Source: Tremella fuciformis
Taxonomy: Eukaryota; Basidiomycota; Tremellomycetes; Tremellales; Tremellaceae
Direction: 5' to 3'
Length of the DNA stretch: 64,000 nucleotides
NCBI GenBank assembly: GCA_032768795.1
Contig: CP136490.1
Span: forward strand, 2,542,001 to 2,606,000
Shown: piece by piece, positions 33,901 to 45,499 of the stretch
Layout: each line of letters begins with the position of its first letter
How positions within the stretch are numbered: the first letter of the stretch is position 1
Program-made: the position numbers and the translations under genes
The notes under the pieces: generated by a model
The model's input: only the letters and a program-made list of their open reading frames with translations
What the model was told of the DNA's origin: nothing
The model's database searches: none

Positions 33901-36379
33901 CGTAGAACACGGCATGGGGAGCCGATCCCTGGAGCGGGGTGACGACGCACGGTCTCGGTGCGCCTTTACCGACCAGAGGCGCGAGAGTCTCGTTAGATGA
34001 CAGACAAGCAGAGTCCATCGAGCCTGGGAATCAGCGTCACCAAGCATCAAGAAAGGATAGTCTTACCGATGGGCTGGCCAACACCAAAGCGGTACAATCT
34101 GGTATCAGCTTCTGCACGTATGACTTCGGCTGACTCACAGATCTGCAAACGACTTGACATCGTGGCCATTGTATGCTTCCCTGACCAGACTGTTGATACC
34201 CAGCTCTCGTACGAATTTGAGGTCCATCTCCTGACTCCCGGTGAAGAGCTCTGCCATGACATACAGGTTTGGGTTGACCTTGCGACCTGCATCGATGATG
34301 GCGACACCGACTTGGAGTGGCGTCGAGTGACAGTTGTCCAACCTGAAGCCGTCAAACATTCCGGCGAGGAGCTCCGCATAGGCAATCATGCGGTCCCACA
34401 GCCAAGGATTGTCCTCTTTGGACTTGCCGTATCGAAGCTTCACGCAGTCGCCCCAGACGATGACCTCGCGGCGGATGTACGCCTTCGAGGGGTACTCGGC
34501 AAAGTTTTTGAGGGGGTCTGCTCCCCACATCCAGCCGTTGTTGGCGAGAGCCAGAGCCGCAGCCGGGTGCTGGGCGGTGGTGTCATTTTGAGACAAGCGG
34601 GTGAAGTAGTTCTCGACGAGCGGGGTTTGCTTGTTGATCGCACCCATCTTGGGACCATGCTCGTCAAGCCTGGTGAAACGCAGTCTTCCGATGATTTGAT
34701 TCTGAGCGGTCTCGACATCGTCGTTACACTCGCGGTACAGGTCGACATTGAGCACATCGAGGACTTTGCCCCATCTACTTGCGAGAGTGGTGGAATCGTC
34801 ATGTGGATACGCCGCTTTGATAAAGCCGGCCGCTACGTCCGCCGGTACTTTGCTGCAGTATCTTGCCGAGTACGCACGATGGCTCTGAACGACGCCGTCG
34901 GATCGGAGCAAGACCTGCGCCAGCTGTTCGGTCGATTGTCCCTGTAGACTCTCGCCTGACCACTCTTTCACTTTACCGGAATCAATCGCCGCGGCGACCT
35001 CCTTGACCGAGGTCTGCACATCGAACACATAGTACTCCCACAGACGGGCATCGTTGATGGCACTCCGAATGTGCGGGACGAGTGCGTCGAGATCGCTAGA
35101 AGAGGTAAGTGTCGTAGGAAGTCCAAGCGACGGGAGCTTCTCGGTGAGCGCTAGGAGGGCATCTTCCAGTTCGACAGCAGGAGCGAGGTGCGGGGTGTTG
35201 TGAGCAGAGTAGCCTTTCAATCAGCAAGATAATATTAAGTCGAGCAAAAGCAAAACGCACCAGCTTCCGGGTGTTGTTGAAGCCAAGGCGAGTCAAAAGC
35301 GGTATGGTTGAGCACGACGTCGGTCACACCTCCCAATCCGTACTTCTGCTTGGCGAGCTGCAAAGCCTGCTCCACCTCGGCAACACCGCCATCCTTGGCC
35401 TCCTTGTCCACCAAGATGAATTTGTCAAATTGCAGCTGGTCGAAGATACTATAGGGACTGCCGGATCCACCGCGCTGCTGCAAGGGCGCCCAGTGCAGCA
35501 TGTTGTACCCTCTCCGGCTCGCCTCGGCAAAGTGCTTCTCCCAGTCTTTGGTCTGACCCATCCATTTTGCGAGTACCGAAAGAATCACTAGTCCGTCAAG
35601 TGTGAGCGAGGCGGTCTTCTGCAGTATGGCGCCAGAAGACTCGTCATTCAAGGAGCCAGTAGGTGCCGGCTCATTGGAGGGGAAGAAGGGAGTCCGGGCT
35701 GGAAGAGTGATGATGGGGTCAACGTTGAAGTATCCCTTTCTGCCCGTCACTCGGGGTGCGCCCGGAGTCGGAGCATCGTGCTCGATGTAGTAGCAGAAAG
35801 CGCCCGGAGCGGAGATCGGCAGGTCAACGTGGATCGGTCTGCATGTCAGCTTCAGGCAACGAGGATTTGCGAGCTGACTTTGACACGTCATTCGGCAGCC
35901 GACGCTCATTCCATTTGCCCCGAGTGAACGCGCCTCCATCGATGGGAAAGTCGCTCTTGAGGACACCGTTGCGCGTACAAGCCGTTCCGGGGTGGAGGGA
36001 CAGGCGCAGAACATACGGCCGCGTCGGGGCAGGCAAGCGGATGTACTTGAGGTCAGCGAACCCGCCGTTGTGTCGGCAAGAGAGGTGCACTAACCGACTT
36101 GTTCTCACCCGGTCCACCGTCGTCCTCAAGCCACAGCTCCCAGACCCGTACAGGCTCGCCAGCCACGTCGCCCGATGCGAAGAAAGCGAGCGCCTCATCT
36201 TGCGGCGTCTTGGGCGTCTTCATCCCCTGGCTCTGGGGATAGTGGCCGTTGGCGCCGTTCGACCCGTTCTGGGGGATCTTTATACCTGATGGAGGCTGCT
36301 GTCGAGACTTTCCGTTCTCTTGGTTGTCCGAGATGCTGAGCTTTGAAGCGGCTTTGGACAGGGCGGATTGGACGGTCAT
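30904..36379 (-). CDS. GDB1: Glycogen debranching enzyme (bifunctional)
   Basis: This cytosolic enzyme removes glycogen branches with a 4-alpha-glucanotransferase (GH13-like) half and an amylo-alpha-1,6-glucosidase (GH133) half. The start is at 36379 ([17 protein letters not shown]) and the stop at 30904-30906. Landmarks are the N-terminal [20 protein letters not shown] and [24 protein letters not shown]. The catalytic region [15 protein letters not shown] then [14 protein letters not shown] follows. The C-terminal half has [70 protein letters not shown] and [12 protein letters not shown]. It has many short introns and is estimated at about 1,550 residues, as usual for the family. The last small exon ([20 protein letters not shown]) depends on one predicted splice. 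Confidence 0.96.
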
Positions 36380-36944
36380 TGTGGTGAACGGAAGCTGGGT
36401 GAAGGTGAAAGAAAGGAGTGCAGGGGCGGGGGCGGTGACGACGTAGTAGAGGACGAGCTTGAGAGGGTGACAGAGAGAGCTGAAGGGCGCGTCGAGGACG
36501 AGTGAAGATGAAGTCTTGTTAAGAAGTCGATCGAGAAAGAGCAGCCGTGTCGGTCGTCTAAGAGCTTGGTGTTCTACGATCTACGACCAGGCGTGTTGAC
36601 CGGCGTCTGACGATGACGATGACGGGGGCGATGACGCTCGCACTCTCGCTCGCGCTAGTAGAGACGAGCTGAGACGCGTGCTGGGAGGGTGTGGTGGTGA
36701 TGAAAGAGGAAAGACAAAGACACGCACATATACTTTCATTCCATCTCGTCTCGTTTGGGCTTTGAAACGCCTTCTACGTCATTCTCATCAGCCAACTCAT
36801 TTTCTACTTCCGGTTCGAACACGTGTCGCACCTCGACGCATGCATGCATCGCGACGACGGACGCGGCCTCGGTGACAGCGACAGCGAGCACAAAAGCGAC
36901 AGCAGCGCAGGGCTAGCGCGCATGTAGCGTGAGGAGCACGCACA
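36380..36944. promoter_or_regulatory. Divergent promoter between GDB1 and the BSP-type gene
   Basis: This 565-bp stretch lies between two divergent start codons and is rich in GAGAG/TCTCG and GACGATGACG-like runs. No binding site can be assigned with confidence. Confidence 0.5.
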
Positions 36945-38061
36945 ATGCCAGTGATCAGCAACTTCATCCGGGACCTCCGATCAGCCCTCCCATCCTCATC
37001 GTCCTCGTCCTCTGGGGGACCCTCGCGCGCCCAACAGCCAGTCACGACATACTACCTGACCCACACCCAGGCCAACAGCATCGCCGCACTTGCCCCCGTG
37101 CCATCTCCACCGGCATCGCATACGCCTATTCCCAGCTCGGACCTCATCTTTGGCCTGACCCACCCCCCGCTCAGCGCATCAGTCTCGACGGCCTTCTTCT
37201 TAGACTGCCTTCCGGACCCAGTGGGATTTCTCCTCCATGCAGCTGGCAATATCCGCGCGCACCTCCTGCCTCGCTCGCAAGGGTATGGGAGAGAGGAGGT
37301 GCGCTGGAGACATCAGCTGGTGACGCTTGTGCTGGAGGACAAGGAGGGTCTGGCGGCCACGTCGGGCGGGACGATCCATGTCAGTCTCAGATGGGTAGGG
37401 ACGATTCGGCAGGACGTAGAGCAGGGGAGGCGAGAGCGGGCAGCGGCGACCAAAGAGTTCAAAGGCGTCTGTGGGCCTACTAAAACTCTCCCAGAGTCCT
37501 TGCTGAGCGGCAGTACTGCACGAACTGGTGCATGCGATCCAGCACGACGGTCTCGGCTCGACGCCGTCCTGGCTAACGGAGAGCGTCGCAGACTACGTGC
37601 GACTGCAATGTCACCTCGGCCCACCGCACTGGCGCAAGCCGGGGCAGGGCAGACGCGAGAGGGGTTGGGAGGATGGGTATGATGCGGGTGCGAGGTTCCT
37701 CGCTTGGGTGACGGGCACCGATCCGGACGACCCAGCTCCTATGGGAGCACAAGCACCAGCGGGCGCAGCACAAGGGCAGCCGTTGGGCTCGCCCGGCGTG
37801 TACCCTCAGCCTGGGGAGCCAACTGCCACAGCGGCAGCGCCAGCGGCACAGCCGACAAAGTATCCCGATACGCCTGCTCCCTCTACCTCGACAGTCAAAG
37901 GGCATCCTGGGCGGCGAAAGCGGCCGCCTCTGCCTGATTTCATACGGCATCTGGATGCGCGGCTGGAGTATGAGCGGTATGAGGAGCGATGCTGGCTCGA
38001 GATGGCCGGCGCGCCGCTCGAGGTGCTTTGGGCAGAGTACCTAGACTACTATGCAGAGTAG
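36945..38061 (+). CDS. Basic secretory protein (BSP/PBSP) family metallopeptidase-like protein
   Basis: The ATG at 36945 and one intron (about 37470-37516) give about 355 residues. The family core follows the splice: LLHELVHAIQHDGLG, containing the zincin-type HExxH (HELVH), then PSWLTESVADYVRLQ, PPHWRKPGQG and GWEDGYDAGARFLAWV. These match the plant basic secretory protein domain, proposed to be a metallopeptidase related to aminopeptidase N/thermolysin folds. There is no clear signal peptide at the predicted N-terminus (MPVISNFIRDLRSALPSS, then Ser-rich). The C-terminal third is a Pro/Ala-rich linker and a short helical tail (LEYERYEERCWLEMAG). Peptidase activity is inferred from the motif. 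Confidence 0.82.
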
Positions 38062-38079
38062 ACGCGTAGACGCGTAGAC
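38050..38079 (+). repeat. Short GTAGACGC tandem repeat across the stop codon
   Basis: GCAGAGTAGACGCGTAGACGCGTAGACG contains three copies of GTAGACG(C), and the first supplies the stop codon of the preceding gene. Confidence 0.7.
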
Positions 38080-38311
38080 GGTGTCAGTAGATCATGTCAG
38101 CATATTTGTAGCGGAGGCGCTTATAGAGTATCGATCGTCTTCCACCTCCGATGTAAGCATCAACACTCAACGTGCCAACCAGACTCTTTTGATGGATCTG
38201 TCCGCGACACCAATTCGCAGCGCACCCCTCGACGGTCCCCATCGTGCGTGAGAGAAAAATGCATGCCGCGTGGCGCCTCCCCGTACAGTACACTCGAGAC
38301 AACCGCACCGC

Positions 38312-39048
38312 CTACTTCTTCTTGGCGGCGATAGTCTTTCCCCTCCGGCCGGTGGTCTTGGTGTGCTGGCCGCGCACGCGGAGACCCCAGTGGTGGCGCA
38401 GACCGCGGTGCGACCGGATCTTCTTCAGTCGCTCGAGGTCGTCACGCATCTTCTGGTCGATGACGTTGGAGAGGATGTGCGAGTTCTTGCCGTCTGTCAG
38501 GTCCTTCTGTCTGTTGAGGAACCACGAGGGGATTTTGAACTGGGCGGGGTTCTGCATGATGGTGACGATTCGCTCGAGCTCGTCCGAGTTGAGTTCACCG
38601 GCGCTTCTCGTCAGCTCACTCGACCACAGCTCAGAGCTATTGACGCACCGCTTGTTGAGGTCGACATCGGCCTTCTTGCACACCAGGTTGGCGTATCGTC
38701 GGCCGACACCCTTGATCTCGGTGAGGGCGAACATGATCTTGCCGCCACCCTTGACGTTGGTGTTGAGCAGACGCAGGATGTGCTGTGGGGTCAGTATGGC
38801 TGTACTTCGTCCCTCGATCGTCCGTCCAAGCTCCCGTGCTCCCGCATCCAATCCGTCCTAGCCGGCCCCCATCTTGAAACTCCGATAGACGTCCCCTCCT
38901 CTAGGCACTCCCATCTCCCAGATCATTCTCCCCGTACGTGCCATCTGGCTCTGCACTTCCATGCACCCATCCAAACATCCTCCTGACCTATCGATGAAGA
39001 GTAGCTCACCTGGAACTGCTGGTGGGCTTCGGGAGGGGCGAACGACAT
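38312..39048 (-). CDS. RPS18: 40S ribosomal protein S18 (uS13)
   Basis: This small-subunit head protein contacts the P-site tRNA region. Exon 1 (39010-39048) encodes [13 protein letters not shown]. After an intron of 227 nt, exon 2 begins at 38782 with [20 protein letters not shown], then [22 protein letters not shown] second intron leads to [51 protein letters not shown] and [19 protein letters not shown], the universal uS13 tail. The stop is at 38312-38314. Length is about 154 residues, standard for the family. It is divergent from RPL42. Confidence 0.96.
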
Positions 39049-39405
39049 CTTGCCGGTTCTAGACATCAGCTTCATCCTCTTCACATCCATCTGTCTGGTG
39101 CTCCTTCTCCATGTGCAAGCGCGACACTCACTCTATACGATAACGGCAAAGAAGAGAAAGATGTTGAAGGACGACGTCTCGAGACTACGAATTGGCAGTT
39201 TCGTGCGCCCAGCCAGGCCCAGCGAGGCAGGTCGAAATCGGGACAAAATGCAGAAAAGGCTGACGGGAAATATTCATGACGGAGTTTCGCGGGATTTGGT
39301 TGTGGCTCGAAATGGCCCTTCCTCCTCCCGCCCTGGCTGACCTCGAATTCGACATAGGCAAGGGCTTTTCCTTCTCTCTAACCATCAAGCATAGAGAGTA
39401 TCCAA
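39049..39405. promoter_or_regulatory. Shared divergent promoter of RPS18 and RPL42
   Basis: 357 bp separate the start codons of two ribosomal protein genes that point away from each other. This is consistent with shared control of ribosomal protein expression. No RP-specific box was identified by eye. Confidence 0.65.
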
Positions 39406-40214
39406 GATGGTCAACATGTGAGTGTGCGGAGTGATACGTGAGGGCTGTGCTGACTTTACAGCCCTAAGTGAGTGGCGTATTTCTGGCATCGGCATCGAAG
39501 GGGGTTCGGACGGAGCAGTGGAGAGAAGGCGATTCATGGGAATGGACGAATGGCATCGAGACGACGAGCAGCGAGCATAGAAGAGGAGGGGCTGGGAGTG
39601 GAGACTGGGGAAATGGAGTCTCCGCATAGCGTGCTGACTCGCCGCAGGACCCGCCGCACCTTCTGCGCTGGCAAGGCCTGCAAGAAACACACCCCGCACA
39701 AGGTGACCCAGTACAAGAAGGGCAAGGACTCTTTGGCAGCGCAGGGAAAGAGGCGATACGACCGTGAGTGGCTCTCTGTTCAGTGGAGCCAGGCGGAGCG
39801 AGGCGACGCCAAGTATGGCAGGAGGAAGAGAACAAACGATTGCCCGAGGATATGTGTCCAAGGAGGACAGCAATGGGGAAAAGGGGCGCCAGGGATCGCC
39901 AGGACGGCACTGATCCCAGGTAAACAATCCGGTTACGGTGGTCAGACCAAGCCCGTCTTCCACAAAAAGGCCAAGACCGTGGGTCTTTCCTCATTCAGCG
40001 GAGAGTATCGCTGACGCAATTCTCCATCTTGGAATGATCGTCTCTCTCGAATCTGCCTGCCCCGATTTGTCCCTTCGCACAACAGACCAAGAAGGTCGTC
40101 CTGCGTCTCGAGTGCACCGTCTGCAAGGCAAAGCACCAACTCGCCCTCAAACGATGCAAGCACTTTGAGCTCGGCGGTGACAAGAAGACCAAGGGTGCCG
40201 CCATCAACTTCTAG
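39406..40214 (+). CDS. RPL42: 60S ribosomal protein L42/L44 (eL42)
   Basis: This protein lies at the E site of the large subunit. Five exons give the standard ~106-residue protein: MVNI / PK / [18 protein letters not shown]...RRYD / [20 protein letters not shown] / [13 protein letters not shown]...GAAINF. The donors after 39416, in CCCTAAG near 39470, at about 39763 and at about 39979 all match GTGRGT. Zinc-binding cysteines CAGKAC and CTVC...RC are present. Residue 56 is proline (TKPVF), the form associated with cycloheximide sensitivity in yeasts. The stop is at 40212-40214. Introns 2-4 are 100-175 nt, longer than in neighbouring non-ribosomal genes. Confidence 0.95.
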
Positions 40215-40401
40215 TCGCGTCGTCTCAGTCGTCGTCGCAGTGTATACTATGGGGATGTATAGCATGCCTTGATGCGGGTCGCGGAGTGCTGAAGTGCTGA
40301 CGTATTCGCCTCTGCTCGCCTCTGCTCACTGCTGAGGAGAAGGCGCAACTTTGGATGCAATGCTATGCTATGCAATATAGGAGAGGTGGTGGCTGGATCA
40401 A

Positions 40402-42202
40402 CTAATCCAGGTACAACACCATCTGGTTCTTTGATCCAATTTTCAGCACGGCCACATGCCCATCGACCAGATCCGTTCGCGAGACCTCCGATCGCGCATC
40501 GTTGATCTTCCTATCATTGACGAAAAAGCTCTGCGACCTCACCGCACGTGAAGCATCGGCTGTCCGTCAGCTAGAAAGTTGCCCGTTCTCGGAAGCTGAC
40601 CTCGGGACTGCACCATGCCGTACTGCACAGCGAGCTTGGTCACTGGTACACCTCTGATCTCCTCCCACGGCACACGGACCAGCCGCGAGTCGCCCTCGAA
40701 GGCGCGCAACACCTCGGCGCTCTTGATCTGACGTGGAGGTGTGTGATATAGTATGCGAGTCGTATCTTGGGCTCGCTCAACGCCTCGGCCTACACGTCAG
40801 CTGAACTCGTCTCACTGAACCGCAGCTCACGGCCGTGCACGAGCTCGGTCACTTCGTTTGCCAACACCGCCTGTGCTTCTCTCTTCTTTGGCGAGCGCTG
40901 GGCGTCAGCTGAGCAAATGGACATCGAGTCAGCTGACGGAGTGAGCATGCAGAAGGTCGGTGATCTCGTTGAGCGGCATGAGGGTCAAGAGCCTGAGGTA
41001 CGAGGCGACGTCCTCGTCCGCTGCGCGCATGAAGAACTGCCGCGTCAGCTGAGATGCTGCCAGCGTGTCGCCAGCTCACCTGGTAGAACTCAGAGACGCT
41101 CGTGCGCCCCTCATCGAGCCACACCGCATTCCCGGCGCTCTTGCCAAACTTCTCCCCGCTGGCCGTGGTCAACAGCGGTATAGTCAAACCGTACACATCC
41201 ACCTCCTTGGCCAAGTCCATCTCGCCCCCTCCGTCCTGCACGCCCAGATCTTGGTTCAAGCCCCACTCATCTTCCTTCACCTCTCCCGCTCCAGCACGTC
41301 CGTGCACGCGCTTGATGAGGTCGATACCAGCGACGATGTTGCCCCACTGGTCCGAGCCCCCAACTTGCACGCGACAGCCGTGCGACTCGTAGAGGTGCAG
41401 AAAGTCATAGGCCTGCAAAAGCTGATACGTGAATTCGGTGAATGAGATCCCCGCAGCGGAGGACAGGCGCGCCTTGACAGATTCGCGCGCGAGCATGACG
41501 TTCACTCGGGCGAGCTTGCCGACGTCCCGTAGGAAAGAGAGGAAGGTGACGTCTTTGAACCAGTCCAGGTTGTTGAGAACCTCCACGCGGCCCAGCTCGG
41601 CCGCCTGGCGCGCCGCAGCCATGGTGGACGACTCAGCTTCCGCGGATGCGGTGCGCTTGGGTGAAGAGACATATCGGCGCGCAGAGTAGTCGGCCCCTCG
41701 TTCGAAGAACCGATGTACTTGCGCGGTGATACCTCGGACATTATGCTCAAGCTCCTCGGGCGAGAGCGCCTTGCGCTCAGACGACCGGCCAGAAGGGTCG
41801 CCTATGGAGCCAGTCGCGCCTCCTATCTGCCTCATCAGCCCAGCTCATGTCGCCTCAGCTGACACTCGTACCAAAGCGACCACTCGGTGGCCGGCGTGGG
41901 AGAGGTGGAGGAGGGTGAGCAGGGGAAGGAGGTTGCCGACATGCAGCGAGGATGCGGATGGGTCGACACCTGCATATACGCAGGTGGGCGATTCGAGGTG
42001 TCGCTGAAGGTTCGGACTGGACGTAAGCTCTCTGCCTTTATAACGTCCTCAGTAGTACGGAGCAGAGCGAAGCTCACTTGGTCAAGGCAGCCACAAACCC
42101 GCGACTCTCCAGCTCTTGCAAGACATTGCCGGGTTTGCTGGTGGCGATACCGCGACACGCGCACCTTCCAAGCTGCTTCGGCAGCCGTAGACGAGGTCGC
42201 AT
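40402..42202 (-). CDS. MSY1: Mitochondrial tyrosyl-tRNA synthetase
   Basis: This class I aminoacyl-tRNA synthetase charges tRNA-Tyr in mitochondria. The start at 42202 gives an arginine-rich presequence ([19 protein letters not shown]), consistent with mitochondrial import, followed by [14 protein letters not shown]. After an intron come [14 protein letters not shown] (HIGH-type signature), [64 protein letters not shown] and KFGKS (KMSKS-type loop). The C-terminal S4-like region ends with [18 protein letters not shown] at the stop 40402-40404. Domain order matches bacterial-type TyrRS. Some exon borders at the 3' end (40560-40900) are approximate. Confidence 0.92.
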
Positions 42203-42395
42203 GCTCTTTGTGCTTGAGAAACGCTGTCGCTGCTGCAGTTGGACTTGAAATTGTCCATCTCCAGTTCCATCGGAAGCTCTCCACGCGAGACGGAAGCAAT
42301 TCACTCTTGCTGCTTGGTGGCCAAATGTCCAGCTTGCTATTGACTTTGGCGAGCATCTATGAGCTCGGAGAGTGGACGGCCAACAGGGAGAGGCG

Positions 42396-45153
42396 ATGTT
42401 CATCAAGCGCAACAAGTCTCGCCCGTCACTTCGGACGCGCGAGACTGACGAGCTGCCGTCGTCTCCCCTGGCAAAAAGCAGCTTCACAGCTGGTACCACT
42501 GTCGAAGATGAGCCTTCCTCGTCTGGCGCCCCTTCCCCCGCGGCGCCTTCCACAGGAGACGACGACGAAGGACTCGGGAGCATCATGGAGCGCAAAAAGG
42601 CCAAGAACAAAGAGAAGCGGTCCTCGGGCTTGACCAAAGGCTCGCGCCTTTCATTTGGCGGACCGGGAGACGAGGGCGAAGACGGCTCTTCGGCGTTCAA
42701 GCCGCGCAAGTCGCTCCTCTCTCAGCAGGTCAAGCTCCCCTCGACCCCTGCCTCGGAACCAGTCGCCAGCTCTTCTACACCCTCGTACTCTTCAGCGTAC
42801 CTCGACGAACTCAAGGCGTCCACACCGTCTCGCGCCCCGCGTCGTGCAACGGTGGACGATGGAGATGAGGAGGAGGAGGACGGTACGGGCTTGTCCAAGA
42901 TGGCGAGGGACAAGTATGCCTCGCGCATGGTGGAAGATACGACTGCGGGCATCCCAGACGACGCTGCGATTGCTGCGGCCAAGCAGAAGCGGCAGGCGGC
43001 GCTGGAGGCGAAGAAGCACGGGCTCGGGGAAGACTATATCTCGCTATCGGGAGGACAGGTGGCTGTCTACGACGGAGATTCGGGTCCGCATCCCGAGTCG
43101 AGGCTCATGCGAGAGGAAGACGAGGGCGAAGAGGGTGATGAAGGTTAGCGGACACCGACGTGCTGGTCAGATGCTGAGAACGTAGAACTTGCCGACTACA
43201 CCGAGGCGAACGAGCGCACGTATCTAGGGAAGAGCGCTAACAAGGCTGCTGCACGACGGAGGAAGGGCGAGATGGATGAGCTCATTGCTGATCGGTATGT
43301 CTCTGCTTTCTCTCGACCGTGTAGCTGAGACCCCAGGGAGGCCGAAAGCGAGGATGACGAGGAGACGAAGGAATGGGAGCTGGCTCAAGCGCGGCGAGCC
43401 GGTCACTATGAGGCTGAAGAGCCCTCTCGCAGCGCCAAGAAAGGCTATATTCCAGCACCGAGTACGTATTCTAAGGTCTGCGTAGACTCCTTCTGACTTG
43501 TAGTACCGCGGATACGGCCCATGCCGACGATGGCGCCAGCTCAGGCGAGAATAGCCAAAGCCATGGCAGATTTGCGGGTCCGCAAAACGGAGGATGAGTC
43601 GAATCTTGAGACCGCCAGCCGGGATCTCGCCATACTCGAGGGTCAAGAAAGAGACCTTCGTCTCGAGGTAGAGAGAGTAGAGGCAAAGCGGGAATGGGTC
43701 GAAGAGTTTCGCGGCTGGGTCGAGATGCTTGGAGGATTCCTCGAAGAGAAGGTGCGCTTCATTTGTATCAACTAGTGTGGCACCGCTAAATTTCAGGTTC
43801 CAAAACTCGACGATATCGAAAAAGACGGGCTGCATCACTATGCAGAACGGGCAAAGATGGTTTCTTCGAGGCGGATAGCGGACGATTCTGACGACCTGTC
43901 ACTGTTCCTTGGAGCTCCTCGTCCGGAACAAGCAGAAGAAGTGGATGACATGGGGCGTTCGCGGGACATGATCGCAGAAGCTGGGCCCAGCTCTGGTGTT
44001 CGGCGCAGCAGACGAGGAGAACGGGACGTTCGGCGCACAAGGAGGAGAGAAAAGCGCGCGAGGCTGCCTCGGCGTCCTGCAGAGGAAGAAGAAGGGTTCT
44101 CCACCGACGCGACGCTTGCAGAAGGAGATGCGGATGACTATCGGGCTGCACAACGACACCTTGATAGCCGAGTCAGGGGCCTGCTGGACGACGTGCTAGC
44201 AGAGGACTTCCGAGATCCGGACAAGGGTCTTGCCGTACGCTTTGCCGACTGGCGCCGACGGTACGAAGAAGAATACGTCAATGCGTTTGGCGGATTGGGA
44301 TTGGTGCACGCCTGGGAGTTCTATGCCCGAGGCGAGATGGTGGGGTGGGAGCCGCTCAGAGTGGGTGTCCGGCTGCTCTGCCCACGCAAAGAGGTGCTTA
44401 CAGCAGACCTCCGCTCCTTTGGAAGCGTTCCACTGGTTTACCTCGATCCACGCGTACAACCGTCCTCGGCCCCCGCCGACGAATGGGCATTCACAAGACG
44501 ACGATATGGACATTGACGAGCCGCCGCTCGGGCCCGAAGGAGACCTCATGCCTGAGATGATATCGAAGACTGTCATCCCACTACTAGTCAAGATGTTCGA
44601 GAACGGCGCGTACGACCCATACTCTTCCTCGCAGACCCGCCGAGCGGTGGACCTGTGCGAGGTGGTGGAGGGTCTCCTTGGCAAGGATAGCCGAAAGTTC
44701 ACAGCAAGTCGTCCGTCGCCTCGATGGCTCTCATGCTGATGACAGACTCTTCTGAAAGCTGTCCTTGCGGTTTACCACGAGGAAGTGGTAGCTCTCACCG
44801 CAAGTATCGGCGCGTGTCTCGCCCCCGACGCCATCCCGCCTCCACCCTTCGATCCCGCCTCTCGACCCGCCTTGCAGCGCTACGTCCGCCGACGGATCAA
44901 GCTCCTGCGCAATATGTTGTTGTGGAGGAGTCACGCGGCGGCAGAAGTCAAGGAGCTGGCAGTACGCCTCGTGACGGACTCATTGCGGCCAGTGCTGGAA
45001 CGTAATTGGGATAGCGGCGGGCGGGAGATCGGCATGAAGGTGGATAGCCCTCACCATGAATCAGGCAGGACTGACTGGCAGGTACTCCAAGCGTCAGCGG
45101 GTATACTGCCACACGACATCCAGAGCTTTCTCTTGACCGGCGCACGGTTGTGA
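42396..45153 (+). CDS. GCFC-domain protein (PAXBP1/GCFC1-like, spliceosome-associated)
   Basis: The ATG at 42396 (MFIKRNKSRPSLRTRETDE) was chosen because the frame upstream has only a GTG. The N-terminal half is acidic and Ser-rich (SSGLTKGSRLSFGG, GTGLSKMARDKYASRM, EDYISLSGG) with a coiled-coil at about 43560-43770 (LAILEGQERDLRLEVERVEA). The C-terminal half contains the GCFC signature: FADWRRRYEEEYVNAFGGLG, HAWEFYARGEMVGWEPLR, WFTSIHAYN, PEMISKTVIPLLVKMFENGA, DPYSSSQTRRAVDL. It ends at 45151-45153. About eight short introns are present. Animal GCFC proteins act in intron lariat turnover and splicing; that role is inferred here. Confidence 0.85.
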
Positions 45154-45499
45154 TACTCGCTGCACGAGCACAAGCATGCATACGTGCATCTCCGCTGGCT
45201 GACGGTCTACTGACTCGCCCCTTCTGGGGTATTATCTCTACCGCACGATCGTCAACAGACTGCCTCGCCCGGCCTCGCTGCCAATTCTAGGCAGGCATGT
45301 CCTCGATCCCCGCGGACATATTGAAAGAAGGGGCATTTCTGACCTCTCTTCCTTGCCCCATGCCGGATCTTAGGGTCTGGCGGCAGATCATCGTGGAAGG
45401 AGACGGTTCGTTCCGCCCCTGACATCTGCCCGGCAGGCGGTGTCGCGCTCGCATCTCTCGAGCTGTGTGCTTGTCATCGTGACAATTGTACTCGATGTG
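45154..45499. other. Convergent intergenic region with a small open frame
   Basis: A 40-codon frame with coding-like composition (MSSIPADILKEGAFLTSLPC...) starts at 45298 on plus and could continue through a GTTCGT...CAG intron. There is no family match or further support, so it is noted rather than called. Confidence 0.25.

Noticed and set aside
38783..39009. Box C/D snoRNA in the long RPS18 intron
   Set aside because: No RTGATGA C box paired with a CTGA D box at the right spacing was found by eye on the sense strand.
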